DNA from: Dicyema japonicum
Taxonomy: Eukaryota > Dicyemida > Rhombozoa > Dicyemidae
Assembly (NCBI GenBank): GCA_011109175.1
Contig: RDEW01000008.1
Span: 129,228 to 193,227 of the forward strand
Length of the DNA: 64,000 bases
Direction: 5' to 3'
The translations under genes were made by a program, and so were the position numbers. Positions within the stretch are counted from its first letter, which is position 1. Each line of letters opens with the position of its first letter. The notes under the pieces were generated by a model. The model ran no database searches, was not told the DNA's origin, and saw only the letters and a list, made by a program, of their open reading frames with translations. Positions 22,122-33,354 of this stretch are shown here, piece by piece.

Positions 22122-22457
22122 ATGGCTTCTAACTGTACGAGGGAGACACGTTGTCAGAACGAAGAAGTCGAAGTGCTCCGTCTCAAGAGAACTGTTCGGT
22201 TAAAGTTAATCGAAGGTGGTACCTGCGCAATCATCAGGGCACTTTCCTTGAGTAGACCACGAAAACCGACTCCATACGCCTACAATATTTTACTGAACAA
22301 GGATCCACTGCCACCTCAAAATTTACGCCAAGTCGCTCCCCAATCAGGAGTGAGTCCCCTGATTGCATCAAACGATGAACTTATCCTCGCAATACGGAAT
22401 TTTGTCCCTAGTAGTGGCGGGCTCGACGGAATGAGACCTGGTTACCTAAGGATCTAA
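22122..22457 (+). pseudogene. LINE-A RT N-terminal piece, array unit 3
   Basis: Same 111-codon frame as 20501-20836 with one replacement, RPRKPTPY for RPQKPTPY. This is consistent with a very recent duplication. Confidence 0.75.
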
Positions 22458-22581
22458 CCTCTTTATCCGTAGAAGGCCCCGCATATGCAACACTCAAAGA
22501 AACAATTTTTATAGTTAGTCTTTTCCAGTCTGAAGTGTCGATCTAGGTCGTATTAAATTACACTAAATGTGAAATCTACAA

Positions 22582-23245
22582 TTGCGGATTTTCAGAAAAA
22601 AAGTATTCAAAAGCTTTGTCATGCTTTGGAAAATTACTGCCTGCAAGTATTTCCCACACCCTATAAAAAATTATATTCCTCGGATCCCAATCACCATAAA
22701 TCTAATGGGAAGAGCTATGCGTGAAAATCGATTGTTATTCGGAAAGACTCTGGATCGCTTGTGTCTACTTGACATGCATACAGCATTATTCCTCCTGAAA
22801 AATAGTCTCAACGTACAGAGGCTTGCATATGTCCTGAGGACTGCTTCCTATTTCACCCAGTGTGACCAACTCGCAAAGATTAACGAGATCTCCCTTACGG
22901 CAGTGGAACGTATCTTAAACGTCCGGTTCAAGGATTACTCATGGAAGAAAGCCACGCAGCCAGTGAGACTAGGAGGACTTGGAATTCGGAAACCCTGTGG
23001 ACCTTTCTCTCCCTTCATACCTATCATCGCTAATGGCCTGTAACTCACATGTCAAGAGGATTCTACACTCTCTACCTGAATTCTCTATTGACAAGTACGC
23101 CGGCCATGCTTGTGAGGCTTGGAACCGCACTTATCAGCTTTCCCTGTTTTCATCGTTCTCTCAGCGAGACGATACTATTTGCTGGAAATTATTCAAAGAT
23201 TTGCTAGTGTCACCTAGCCAACATCGCCGTGCCTGTTTGTTGTAG
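22582..23245 (+). pseudogene. LINE-A RT thumb piece, array unit 3
   Basis: A base gained near 22653 and one lost near 22686 extend the open frame upstream (MRIFRKKVFKSFV ... FPHPIKNYIPRIPITINL) into MGRAMREN. A one-base insertion at about 22990 splits the frame, and the rest continues at 22979-23245 to HRRACLL. The other units lack these indels. Confidence 0.75.
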
Positions 23246-23741
23246 GGAGCGTATTCCGAGAGCGGTGCCTGGGTCAACGCCATTTCCAATGGAGTTCTGG
23301 GTACCTTCCTGGATTATGAATGCGTCCGTATTAGGATCTCATTACGACTGGGATTATAAGTCGTGTTCCACATCAATAAGTCAAGTGAAGTTATTTGTTT
23401 AATTTGATTGTAAAAATGATATTAAGAAATATATTTTAATAACTTGAGGTTTTCGATGTATTCTGAGTCCATCAGTGGGATCTATAAGTAGCAAAAAGAG
23501 TCAAGTACCACGAAGGCATCAAAAAAGGATCAGTCGGTTTTCCCGACTTGATTGGATCATTCGCTGATGACGTTCTCACCGACATGGTTCTGGATGGACA
23601 ATTCTACTGTGGGAGATTCTTCCAAATTATTTCATTTTAAGTAATAAGTATTCGAACTCGGTCACGGAAAGGAGTCTCTCGCTACCACCATGAAGACCAA
23701 CATTCGTTCTTTTTTGATGGTATCCACATTCCAGTTGTCCT

Positions 23742-24060
23742 ATGGCTTCTAACTGTACGAGGGAGACACGTTATCAGAACTAAGAAGTCGAAGTGCTCCG
23801 TCTCAAGAGAACTGTTCGGTTAAGTTAATCGAAGGTGGTACCTGCGCAGTCATCAGGGCACTTTCCTTGAGTAGACCACAAAAACCGACTCCATACGCCT
23901 ATAATATTTTACTGAACAAGGATCCACTGCCACCTCAAAATTTACGCCAAGTCGCTCCCCAATCAGGAGTGAGTCCCCTGATTGCATCAAACGATGAACT
24001 TATCCTCGCAATACGGAATTTTGTCCTAGTAGTGGAATGAGACCTGGTTACCTAAGGATC
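23742..24060 (+). pseudogene. LINE-A RT N-terminal piece, partial array unit 4
   Basis: It matches the unit 2 piece but has a base lost near 23820 and about 12 bp lost near 24027, where GGCGGGCTCGAC is absent. It runs straight into LINE-B at 24134. With the segment at 27062-28440 it represents the LINE-A copy that LINE-B disrupted. Confidence 0.7.
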
Positions 24061-24133
24061 TAACCTCTTTATCCGTAGAAGGCCCCGCATATGCAACACT
24101 CAAAGAAACAATTTTTATAGTTAGTCTTTTCCA

Positions 24134-26935
24134 TCTTCCTCTATCGAATGCGAGTAATCTCAATTCGTCCAGGTCGTCCCCGTCTTTAGATTTTTTTTCA
24201 CACGATTTAGGTCTTTGTTTATGGCAGTCTGAAGTGTCGATCTAGGTCGTCCGCATAAGGGTTTGTCGCAACTGTCAAAGTAATCTTCCATCGCTTTGTT
24301 AGCGGTTGCCTCCGGGTTCATTCTTAGTACATGCCCAAATATCCTCGACCGGACATCTATCACATCCTTGCTGATGTAAAAACACATAAGATACCAGTGG
24401 TTGATATTCTACGTGGCCACTCCATTCCGAGTAAGCTTCTTAGTTGCCTTCTATGGAACAATCCAGTTTCAATAGTTCGTTGAAGGAACTTCCCATGTCC
24501 AGCGTTGTACAGTAGGATCGGTTTCACAAACGCGTTGTAGAGCTTGCATCTGATGTCAATTCCAAGTCCTTTGGCCCTTAGCCATCCTTTCTTCAGTTTA
24601 GCCATTGCCGCATTTGCCAGTGTTTTCCTCCTTAGTACATCTTCAGCGTCTCCTAGTAGAGAGCCGAGCTTATTAGTACGTCTCCATATTTCATAAGTAA
24701 TATTGTCTTCTTTTTTGATTTCCGTAATTTCAGTTTTGTTAACATTTACGCTGAGAAACCATTTCTTAAGCTCCGCAGGTGCATTTTCTAGTAGGTGTTG
24801 GAGTGCGGTCACGTCCCGTGATACAGAAATCCAGATCATCCGCATAAGATGTCTTTCTTCTATGTCTCCTATATAGCATTTACAGAGGTCGCGGAGTGCA
24901 GATTCAAGGTATATGGTGAATAGTAAAAGGGAGAGAGAATCACCCTGGGGTGTCCCAATTGTAGTTTTGAAACTGCGGGAAGTTGCTCCTTCTGTCCTCA
25001 CAGATAGTCTTGTATTCGCAAGTAGTAGTCTGATTATCCTAACCGACGATTTATCCGATATTTGCTCAGCACATTCATCAGTTTCTGTCTGTTTATTGAT
25101 CGAAAGCTCTGGAGAGATCTATTCCCAGCACGGTCGTTGCGCTCTTGAATCTTTGGTGCGTTGCACAGCGCCATCTATGGCTCCATACAATGTCTGCCGT
25201 AGACCTCTTTTTTCGGAACCCACTTTGACTTGCTGGTAGGTATAGCAAGTCAAAGTGGATCCGTTACAACCCTTTATTCCGGCTTAGTGCAATGTTTGCC
25301 AGCACCTTGCTATCGAATTCAGAAGAATATCAGGCGGAGATTTTTTACTGGTTCTTTTGATTTGAATTTTTATGGCCCATATTTTAGGAGCTCAGGGCTT
25401 ATGTCGTCCGGCCCAGCACTCTTGTTGTTCTTCAATTTATTTATTGCTAATTCCACCTCTTCCACTGTGATTGGATTTTTAGCGCCTTTGCTTCTCTTTG
25501 GAAAGGGGGAAAGTCCTTATTTTCTTTATTCAACAGTGTTTCAAAGTGTCGTGCAATCAATTCTGCTTTTTCTTCAGGGTGACCCACTAATTTTCCATAT
25601 TTGTCTTTGATATGATGGGTGTTTTGTCCTTTCTTTGTCTGCAACAGCCGCAAAGCCGCATAATCCTTGAATTGCCTTTTAGGCATTCCACATCTTTTAA
25701 TAGGGATGTAATAATTTCCCGTAAGTGTTTTCTGTTCATTTTTTTGATTTTCCATTTTAGTTCCCTTTGTTGGATATTAAGCTCTTTTTTTTACTCTCGT
25801 CAGACGTGTTTGCTGCTTTTAGCCTTAGCTCTCTGCAATGCTTTGCCAAATCTGGCACGTTCGGGTGATGATCCAATTTTAGGGCGTGATGATTTCGGAC
25901 TCCAAGGCATATATTGGCCGACTTGGAGATTGCCTGTTTTGTTTGATCCCACAGAGTTCGTACTGATGATTCCGGTGCGGTTTTCACATAAGAGTCTCGA
26001 TTTGTTCGTGATATTTAGCTCTACAAGTTGGCTCTAACCACAATTTTTCTGTCTGAAAGTATATATTGGGTCTTTGTCTCGCCTTCTTCGCGTTTTCAAT
26101 GTATTTTTTCCCAGTCAGGTGCTTTTTTACACAAAGTTTTGCGATGACGATCCTGTGGTCGCTGTCAGTTGTTGTTCCCTTGTAGAAACGTACCTCATTT
26201 AACAGGTGTTTATCAGACTTTCGGCAGATAATGTAATCGATTTGATTATATATTTACGGTCTCCCTGACGGAGTTTTTTCTTTGTCCGTGCCACGTCGTC
26301 TTGTGGCAACCTGAGTACGTGAGAGCCGTGTTACACAGGAAAAGGCTATTTGTATAGCAGAAGTTCACCACAAAGGCTCCAGATGCATTTCTCCTTCCGT
26401 GCCCGTGTCTTTCAACAGAGGATTCTTCGAGCCCCATTCGCATTCCGGCCTTTGCATTCATATCTCCCGCAACAAAGACAAGGACAAAGAAAAATTATTA
26501 GAGTATGTGCTTGATTGTTCTGAATAGAATTCCTCGAGCTCACGGGGTTCTTGATTAATCGTCCACAGAGTGGTGCATAGACATTTATGACAGTTAATAG
26601 ACTCTTGGACGGGCATAGTTCATTTAGTTTGACTTGTAGGACACATATTCGGTCGTTGACTCTTTAATAGCAATGTAATCTTTTTGAGGTAATCCACGTG
26701 TAAGGCAAATCCCATGCCGTAGTGCTAGCAATTAGTTGGGAAGAGAATCAGTCGGTAGTTGTTTCATATCTCATCGCGTCCATTTTCGATTTTCGTCTCT
26801 TGTAGGCAGCCAATAGATATTTTTTATTTCTCGAGATCGTCACAAAGTACTTTCCTTGTCCAATCTTTCGATATTCCACGTACGTTGAACGTCATTAGCC
26901 TGAGTTCTCGATTGTATGATGAGTGTTTTTAGACA
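24134..26935 (-). mobile_element. LINE-B copy inserted in LINE-A, APE-type non-LTR element
   Basis: On the minus strand it opens near 26895 with MTFNVRGISKDWTRK and CLQETK (endonuclease start). The mid-endonuclease follows at 26246-26461 (MNAKAG, LFLCNTALTYSGCHKTTW), then a linker (25447-25990), then RT (24360-25001) with GTPQGDSLSLLLFTIYLE. The catalytic YADDLDF is readable at about 24830-24848 one frame off. The C-terminus is FGHVLRMNP (about 24313-24345) and GRPRSTLQTAINKDLN. Stops and shifts occur throughout. The flanks are LINE-A on both sides. The palm of LINE-A is missing between them, so insertion came with, or was followed by, loss of about 0.6 kb of host element (estimated from domain content). 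Confidence 0.85.
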
Positions 26936-26944
26936 TTTTTCTTA

Positions 26945-27757
26945 ACCGTTGTACAGAGAAGAAACGAGGCACGTCACCACCTCACCAAAAAATCGAAGGA
27001 CTCCCGGATACTATTTTTCGAGATTTAAAAGTGATAATTCCAGCACTGTTGGAAGCTGGACTGGTATTAAATTACACTAAATGTGAAATCTACAATTGCG
27101 AATTTTCAGAAAAAAAGTATTCAAAAGCTTTGTCATGCTTTGGAAAATTACTGCCTGCAAGTATTTCCACACCCTATAAAAAAATTATATTCCTCGGATC
27201 CCCAATCACCATAAATCCAATGGGAAGAGCTATGCGTGAAAAACGACTGTTATTCGGAAAGACTCTGAATCGCTTGTGTCTACTTGACATGCATACAGCA
27301 TTATTCCTCCTGAAAAACAGTCTCAACGTACAGAGGCTTGCATATGTCCTGAGGACTGCTTCTATTTCACCCAGTGTGACCAACTTGCAAAGATAAACGA
27401 GATCTCCCTTACGGCAGCGGAACGTATCTAAACGTCCGGTTCAAGGATTACTCATGGAAGCAAGCCACGCAGCCAGTGAGACTCGGAGGACTTGGAATTC
27501 GGAACCCTGTGGACCTTTCTCTCCCTTCATACCTATCATCGCTAATGGCCTGTAACTCACATGTCAAGAAGATTCTACACTCTCTACCTGAATTCTCTAT
27601 TGACAAGTACGCCGGCCATGTTCGTGAAGCCTGGAGCCGCACTTATCAGCTTTCCCTGTCTTTATCGTTCTCTCAGCGGGACCATACTATATGCTGGAAT
27701 TCTTTCAAAGATTTGCTAGTGTCATCTAGCCAACATCGCCGTGCCTGTTTGTTGTAG
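26945..27757 (+). pseudogene. LINE-A, region after the palm and thumb
   Basis: This is the right-hand half of the LINE-A copy broken by LINE-B. It starts with KKRGTSPPHQKIEGLPDTIF, then LLEAGLVLNYTKCEIYNC (the segment that follows the catalytic loop in this RT family), KIIFLGSPITINPMGRAM and the thumb. The frame breaks near 27363 and 27430 and resumes at 27476-27757. In array units the first part (up to about 27064) is missing. Confidence 0.8.
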
Positions 27758-28440
27758 GGAGCGTATTCCAAGAGCGGTGCCTGGGTCAACGCCATTTCCA
27801 ATGGAGTTCTGGGTACCTTCCTGGATTATGAATGCGTCCGTATTAGGATCTCATTGCGACTGAGATTATAAGTCGTGTTCCACATCCGTGTCGATGCGGA
27901 GACCAGATCGACTGTTTTGTCCTACACCCTCTCTCCTGCAGGAAGAGTGCAGGCAGATATCCAGACACATGACCTTGAACAAAGTCGTTAGGCGAGCTTT
28001 GGACGCCGCCGGACACCCCTCCATGTTCGAACCAGTCGGTCTTTGCAGGCGGGACGGGGAACAACCAGATGGGATGACACTCTTCCCTTTTGAAGCCGGG
28101 AAGCCTCTTGTCTGGGACGTTAACTGCACCGACATCTTTGCCTCTTGCAACCTACTCCAGAGTGCCTCTTGAGCATGTTCTGCCGCTGAGAAGGCCGAGA
28201 AGATAAAACGGGAAAAGTACGCGGTCCTACCCAAGGATTTGTTGTTTGTTCCACTCTCCGTTGAGACGTCTGATTCCCTTGCGCCTGCTACGCTGGAATT
28301 TTGAATCGTTTAGGGAATCGGATCGCTACACGAACAGGAGACCCTCATAAGCGCTGCTGAATATTTGAGCGAATCCTGAAAGGAAATAGCCACGCAGCCA
28401 GGGCAGCCGCTATATAACCGTTTACTCTTTTTTTTTTCCC
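27758..28440 (+). pseudogene. LINE-A C-terminal PD-(D/E)XK-like domain and 3' UTR
   Basis: The plus strand at 27888-28172 encodes TLNKVVRRALDAAGHPSMF, EPVGLCRRDGEQPDG, TLFPFEAGKPLVWDVNCTD. The spacing PD...(D/E)-V after a hydrophobic strand resembles a PD-(D/E)XK nuclease fold, known from restriction-like endonucleases of some LINE clades; that reading is inference. The 3' UTR continues with CACGCAGCCAGGGCAGC and CTATATAACCGTTTACTC before a T run at 28430. Both parts recur in the 61200-62540 copy. Confidence 0.65.
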
Positions 28441-28534
28441 TTAATAAAAGTTGACTTTATTTGATAATTTATTATTTTATATATAAAAATAAAATAATTC
28501 AAAACAGGTTTTATATGACTTTATATGTTACTAC

Positions 28535-28580
28535 TCCTTTTTTTGGTGTTCCCTTTTCGGAGTTATTGAATAGATAAATA
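28535..28580 (+). repeat. Solo 3' tail resembling LINE-P
   Basis: GGTGTTCCCTTTTCGGAGTTATTGA resembles the CGGTGTTCCCGGGGTTATTAAA terminus of LINE-P. Nothing upstream is recognised as coding, so this may be a very short 5'-truncated insertion or the tail of a short repeat. Confidence 0.35.
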
Positions 28581-28899
28581 ACGAGGGTGAAATCCAAACT
28601 AGTGCAGATTTTATCCGTCGAAATATCCACACAATAAGAATGCTTACACTCCTATTTTGCCAACGTAGGCACTCGATCTCCCTGGAAGAAACATTAATGG
28701 GAAGACGTGGCAAGGAAAGAAAAAACCTAACAGGAAGCTTACTCGATAAATTCTGCTAGGCGACTAATTCTGTATCACCTATAAACTAATTCTCTTCTCC
28801 AGTGAATCGAATCATTACGGACAAAGTTTCGCAGTCCATGACCAACTTGTTTCTCGAATCAATGACATGATCAGTATCCTGCAAATCAGATGAATGAAA

Positions 28900-29880
28900 T
28901 GTGCCCTTCCGAAAGCTACATGACAATGATTAACGTGTATGCTCCACATGGTGGTATTTTTTTAAAAACCCTGGTGAATTGCATAAATTCTACTGTCACT
29001 GTCAATTAGAATAAATGTTTACTCAGAATATGAAATTTTATCGCTGATATTTATGGCCGAAGACTTTAATGCAAAAGTTGTAATACGACGCAGTGGAGAG
29101 GAATCGTGGACGGGGGTGGAGAAACACTCCGGAAACACTACTGGCCAATTTCTGTCAACTGAATGATTTTTAGGAAATACTGCTTTTATGCATCCAGCTC
29201 GCCACAACAATTTGTGATTTTGATTCATAACTACCAACTCCCTACAGCTGTTTTCCAGCTCTGTGACAAAACCGATACCTTCCTTGTTAGAAAAACAGTG
29301 ATATTATTTAGGAAAAATGAGTGACTCGGATGTGAAGTCAGGGGATAAGGATTAGTTGATATTCAATTTTTATATTGGGGAGAGTGAATCGTACTATCGA
29401 GGGTCGCACTGAACAGGATGAAGACGGATTGGTTGGCTAACAGACCGGTAACGATAGCGCTTCGTTTGCGCCTCTACAATGCTTTCGTGAAGCCAGTCCT
29501 GCTATTTAACTCTTCCTGCTGGGGACCTTGGTCTCAGAAACCAAAATTTTAACTCCTTCCACCGAAGGCAATTACGAATACTGTGCGGGTACGATGGCCG
29601 ACACGGATCAACAATGAGGCACTGTACCGAAAGTGCTCAAGGCGACCTGTTACTTGAAATGTGGTGGAGGCCCGATGGAGACTGTTTGGACACGTCCCTT
29701 GGATGGACCCCACATCACTGCGAATTTGGCAATGGTTGAATATTTCGCTGCAAGTGGAGGGAAATATCGGGGACACTCGCGTACTACGCTACCGGGGGTG
29801 CTGGATGAGGATCTCAAAGCAATCAACCAGAGGCTCGTAAGTGGGGATGATCGACGAGATTGATCCTAAAAATCGCTTTA
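28900..29880 (+). pseudogene. LINE-B copy with RT core deleted
   Basis: The endonuclease piece is at 28920-29220: MTMINVYAPHGG, FMAEDFNAKVV, GNTAFMHPARHNN, matching NIYAPTG, AGDWNAKAG and CNTAFRHPARHKK of the 35030-37770 copy. It is followed almost at once (29400) by the thumb, MKTDWLANRPVT and LRLRLYNAFVKPVLLFNS. The C-terminus is at 29633-29863 (AMVEYFAASGGKYRGHSRTT, LPGVLDEDLKAINQ). The whole RT palm is missing between 29240 and 29380. Stops occur in the endonuclease. Confidence 0.75.
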
Positions 29881-30149
29881 AGTGCCGCATGTGTGGAAAT
29901 ACAACAATTATGTTTATGCGATAGTTGCCTATAATAATTTACTATTATGCCTGAATGTCAGGATCATTAAGCCTTGCCTACAATCCAGGACAATTGATGG
30001 CAGCTGGCCTTTTACATGTTAATAAGGTCGGGGTAACTTACCTAAGGACTGTCTTTATTCTATTAAAAAGGTTATTATATTTATAAATACAAATAAACCA
30101 GAAACATAAGAGATCCAAATCACCTTTGATATTTTCACATGGGGATTGG

Positions 30150-30870
30150 TGAACTTTGATGCTTCAAGGAACAGGAACATTCTCAGGAAATAGACAGGAA
30201 CATTCTCGTATAAAAGCACAGTTTTTGATAATCCAACATTTGCATGTGTTGGCAAGAAAAATAAAACAAGAAGGTTACCGATATGTGATACACCATGCTT
30301 CATACGAAATTGATTCTGTCGCATACACCTTAAAAAGAGGGATTTTTTCACAACAGAGAATCCAAAATCTTCCCATGCAGGTTCGCAAGTTCCAAGGAAT
30401 GTATGTTGAACAAAGTAAAGACACGTGTGAGCTTGATCGAATGCTTGTATATGTGGATAAAAATAACAATTATGTAACTAAACCCGTGACAGTACTTCTT
30501 TTATATCACCAAACTTTGGACAATCCTGCTGCATTCATTTTTGTGACTGATTTTATATCAACAGATGGCTGATGTTTCATGATAAAAAGAAGGAATGTAA
30601 GCGATATTGTGTAAAAGGCCCGAAAGGTATGAAGAACCATTGGTATATAAACTCGCAGATCGATCAGGTAAAGAAAATGATTGCTAACACACTCTGTGTA
30701 ACAGTCAAATCTGAGATTATTAATTCTATGGTGATCAGGGAGTCTTGCTATTTCAGGTATTTATATGTCGAATGCTCCAAGGTTTTTACTCCAAGAAGGC
30801 ACAACACACGTGATTTGACTTGGCTATGTCGACACCAACAGGATTGTAGTGCTAAAGAAGGTTAATGCTC
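30150..30870 (+). CDS. Hypothetical protein(s), two consecutive frames
   Basis: An ATG at 30156 opens 138 codons (MMLQGTGTFSGNRQEH, then YVIHHASYEIDSVAYTLKRG, then KPVTVLLLYHQTLDNPAAFI) ending at 30572. A second frame (30563-30865) follows with RWLMFHDKKKECKRYCVKG and a Cys/His-bearing end (LYVECSK, WLCRHQQDC). I tried to join them through short GT-AG introns; a 22-nt candidate at 30543-30564 has proper ends but gives the wrong phase. I do not recognise the family. Length and composition are better than background, so it may be a decayed host gene or an unfamiliar transposon. Confidence 0.3.
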
Positions 30871-31004
30871 TAGTGACATGAATCTTTTCAGCGGTATGTA
30901 TATCAACAAGAATAAACCCTAGTTTTCTAAATGCTTATTTTTTATTTAAGCATCCCGGATAATAAACAAATCTTAAATTAATAAGTAGTTCTTTTGATTC
31001 CAGC

Positions 31005-31115
31005 ATTTGCTGGGACAAGGAATGTTCTCAACCATTATTTCTTTCATCTAGTGAGTTCCTGTAGAAAATCCAGTTCCTGAGTATTTACTTATGATGACGT
31101 CACTCATAAAATAAA
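31005..31115 (-). repeat. SINE-T copy, degenerate
   Basis: The blocks TTCTTTCATCTAGTGAGTTCC, AAAATCCAGTTCC and GATGACGTCACTCAT follow the order of the SINE-T body at 130-215. The tRNA head is not recognisable. Confidence 0.45.
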
Positions 31116-31119
31116 GAAG

Positions 31120-32810
31120 CATAAAATTCAGTCGAAATTAACAGAGCAAGATTCGATCCATGAAGAATTTGGATTTTGTCCGGTATTTGTGACCAACCTT
31201 GTTCCGTGTTATGAAGCTTAATAAAGGAATAATCGATTTTTTATCATAAAACCAGCTCTTTTTTTGTCATAAAAATCCACTATCAAATAAATTGGAAAGT
31301 ATAGCTTGGAGACCCTTGGAGAAAGTCAAAGAGAAATTAAGAGTATCGAGTTTCAACAATCACAAAGACAAGTCTTATCAATCATTCATGTCCTTTTAAT
31401 TATGTGTGTCCAGTTACCGTGGTCACATTAGAGAAAATACCTCCAAGCACAAGTCTAATCTGAATCACAGTTGGGGGAATCCATAATCCAGTAAATGGAT
31501 CCGAAATATTCGAGAGTGAATCATTGACTCAGTTCTGATCCGCGGAATCTGAGCTTCTGGTTTTTTTAATTAAAGGTCAATAGGCCAATCAATAATTACA
31601 AAGTATGCGATGTTAACAAGACCCAGCTTTTGGATTTTTAAAGCTTAATTTCCTTAAGGTAAGTTTTCTTTGTGAAATATCAAAGCATACTATCTCATTG
31701 GGGTGTTTGGATGAATGTGTACATTATGTGACGGTCAATTGATGTGCCTATGTTGTCTCGATCGATAAGAATAAATATGCAATTTTCCCGATTTGTCGTC
31801 ACGACTTCATTATAAAGTTCGTAACTACAAGAATGGAATTTCCGCTAACATAAGAATAACAGCAGGCTATATGCTGATTGATGGTCGAGTGAATGGAGAC
31901 TAAACTCAACTCCAGTACAGAGACGAGAAGGTCCAGAGAGGATTTATGTTAGGATTCTTGTCTCTATCAAGGCTGCTTCCGAGTAGTCTATTGGTTAGGG
32001 GTGGTAGTCCGTTGACGCGAATATTTATATTCAAAGAATGAAAGCGGTGCTTGGGTCAGAACTTTTATGCGCTTCCCTTGGATCGCTATTGGATGAGACA
32101 CCGCGAGAATAGGGTGTCTGCATCCCCTCTGAGTGAATGTTGCGTGGTCCACCAATGGTCGACGCTAAAGGTCTTTACCTCCTCTCCTGTTGGAGGAGAG
32201 CTGGAAGAAGTCCAAGTCACAGAACCAATTGGTATAAACAACAAAGACCACTCTTCCCACGAGAAAGCGGTAGATACTTGCCTGGGACGCCATCTGCTTA
32301 GATGGAGGATACACATTTTTAAGATTTCAACATTAGCAAACAAGGGGTTCTTAAAACTTCCGTTTTTGATCATTTGTTTTATCTTTGTAACGAAGTGTCA
32401 GGGAGTGAAAGGAACTCTGACCATTGGAGTGAAAGTTTCCTTGCATCACAAATAACCTTGTTGAACAATTTGACTATTCGGTCAATTGAGGACAGATGGT
32501 GGACTTTTAAGTACCTAGTATGAGTATCTGAAACTTCTCTAGTTTAAGATTATTATTGTTGGAGATGTCTTCGTGAACTTGTCTTTAAGAAGACTGGGTT
32601 GTAATCGTTCAGCGTGTCACATTCGAAGACTATCTTGTTAGTGCAATCAAAGATGGGACGCTATATGAAGTTGTGTCATTATTTCTAGTTAGTTATTTCT
32701 AGTGAAGGGTCGAGTAGTTTAAATCTAAAATTTTTCAAGGTCCTCCATTATCATTTCCCCTCATGGACATTAGAAATCCAAAAATTATTATTAAACACGG
32801 ATATATCGAA
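31120..32810. other. No gene recognised, one tRNA-like head
   Basis: GTAGTCTATTGGTTAGGGGTG at 31983-32003 resembles a pol III A box, but the B box is not convincing. The ORF at 32051-32455 has no domain and an almost equally long antisense frame, which argues against coding. The remainder is featureless AT-rich DNA. Confidence 0.4.
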
Positions 32811-32819
32811 AAATAAGTT

Positions 32820-33110
32820 AACAAAAATTAAGATTATCCAGTTTCCAGTCACATAAACAGAGTCCAATTCCATCCATAAGCTCTGTTAATAAATCGTTAT
32901 TATTTATTATTATCATACAATTCCATCCACAACCTACATGAAAAATGGAAGACATCCATTAAATGCAGTTGTGGAAACCCCTCCATTGGAGTGGGAGAGA
33001 CAGTGTGATCCCTTTCATGCCACCCTGGCATTGGGCGCCACCCGAGACAGGGAGATCACATGACGCCACTCTATTAAAATGGAAACATAAGAAACACAAA
33101 AAATCTTCAA
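32820..33110 (-). repeat. Repeat-V copy, short dispersed repeat
   Basis: On the minus strand it contains GTGGCGTCATGTGATCTCC, GGTGGCGCCCAATGCCAGG and GGTTTCCACAACTGCA in the same order as the plus-strand copy at 58405-58705. A third partial copy is at 49095-49240. Its likely 3' end here is interrupted by an AT-rich insertion (32885-32925). Size and copy pattern suggest a SINE. Confidence 0.7.
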
Positions 33111-33354
33111 TCAAGTAGCCATAACACCACATTAATGTTAGTGGCACGCGTCAATCAACTATCACAAATGATTAAGTCCTTGATATAATAAATAGTTTTA
33201 TAATTTAAATAATAATTAAATAAATATAAATTAATTATCACCTCAATATGAGTCATATGAGTGATGATTGATATTTATTTAATGCCAAAGAAGAAACTGC
33301 AAAACTTAATTTCAATCAAATTCAGAGACAAAGTTCACCACGGTTCCTGATTTT

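Larger units (their letters stand above)
18518..24133 (+). repeat. Tandem array of a 1.62-kb LINE-A derivative, 3.5 units
   Basis: Units begin ATAAGTCAA at 18518, 20135, 21754 and 23376, spacings of 1617, 1619 and 1622 bp; the last is cut at 24133 where LINE-B starts. Each full unit holds a LINE-A 5' region and RT fingers, then a 24-bp scar from LINE-B, then the LINE-A segment after the catalytic loop, ending near TTCCACATC. Units 2 and 3 are nearly identical; unit 1 and the partial unit 4 share extra differences. Every unit lacks the RT palm and the YADD box. Unit junctions share the block ATAAGTCAA with the left flank, so the array may have formed by microhomology-mediated duplication and unequal exchange, or by insertion of a circle. 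Confidence 0.9.

Noticed and set aside
30543-30564. 22-nt intron joining the two frames at 30150-30870
   Set aside because: Splice ends look right (GTGACTGA ... CAACAG) but removal leads to a stop after a few codons in the wrong phase.
32051-32455. 134-codon ORF as a gene
   Set aside because: An antisense frame of 95 codons covers it, composition is not coding-like, no motif is present, and it lies in a region with tRNA-like repeat sequence.
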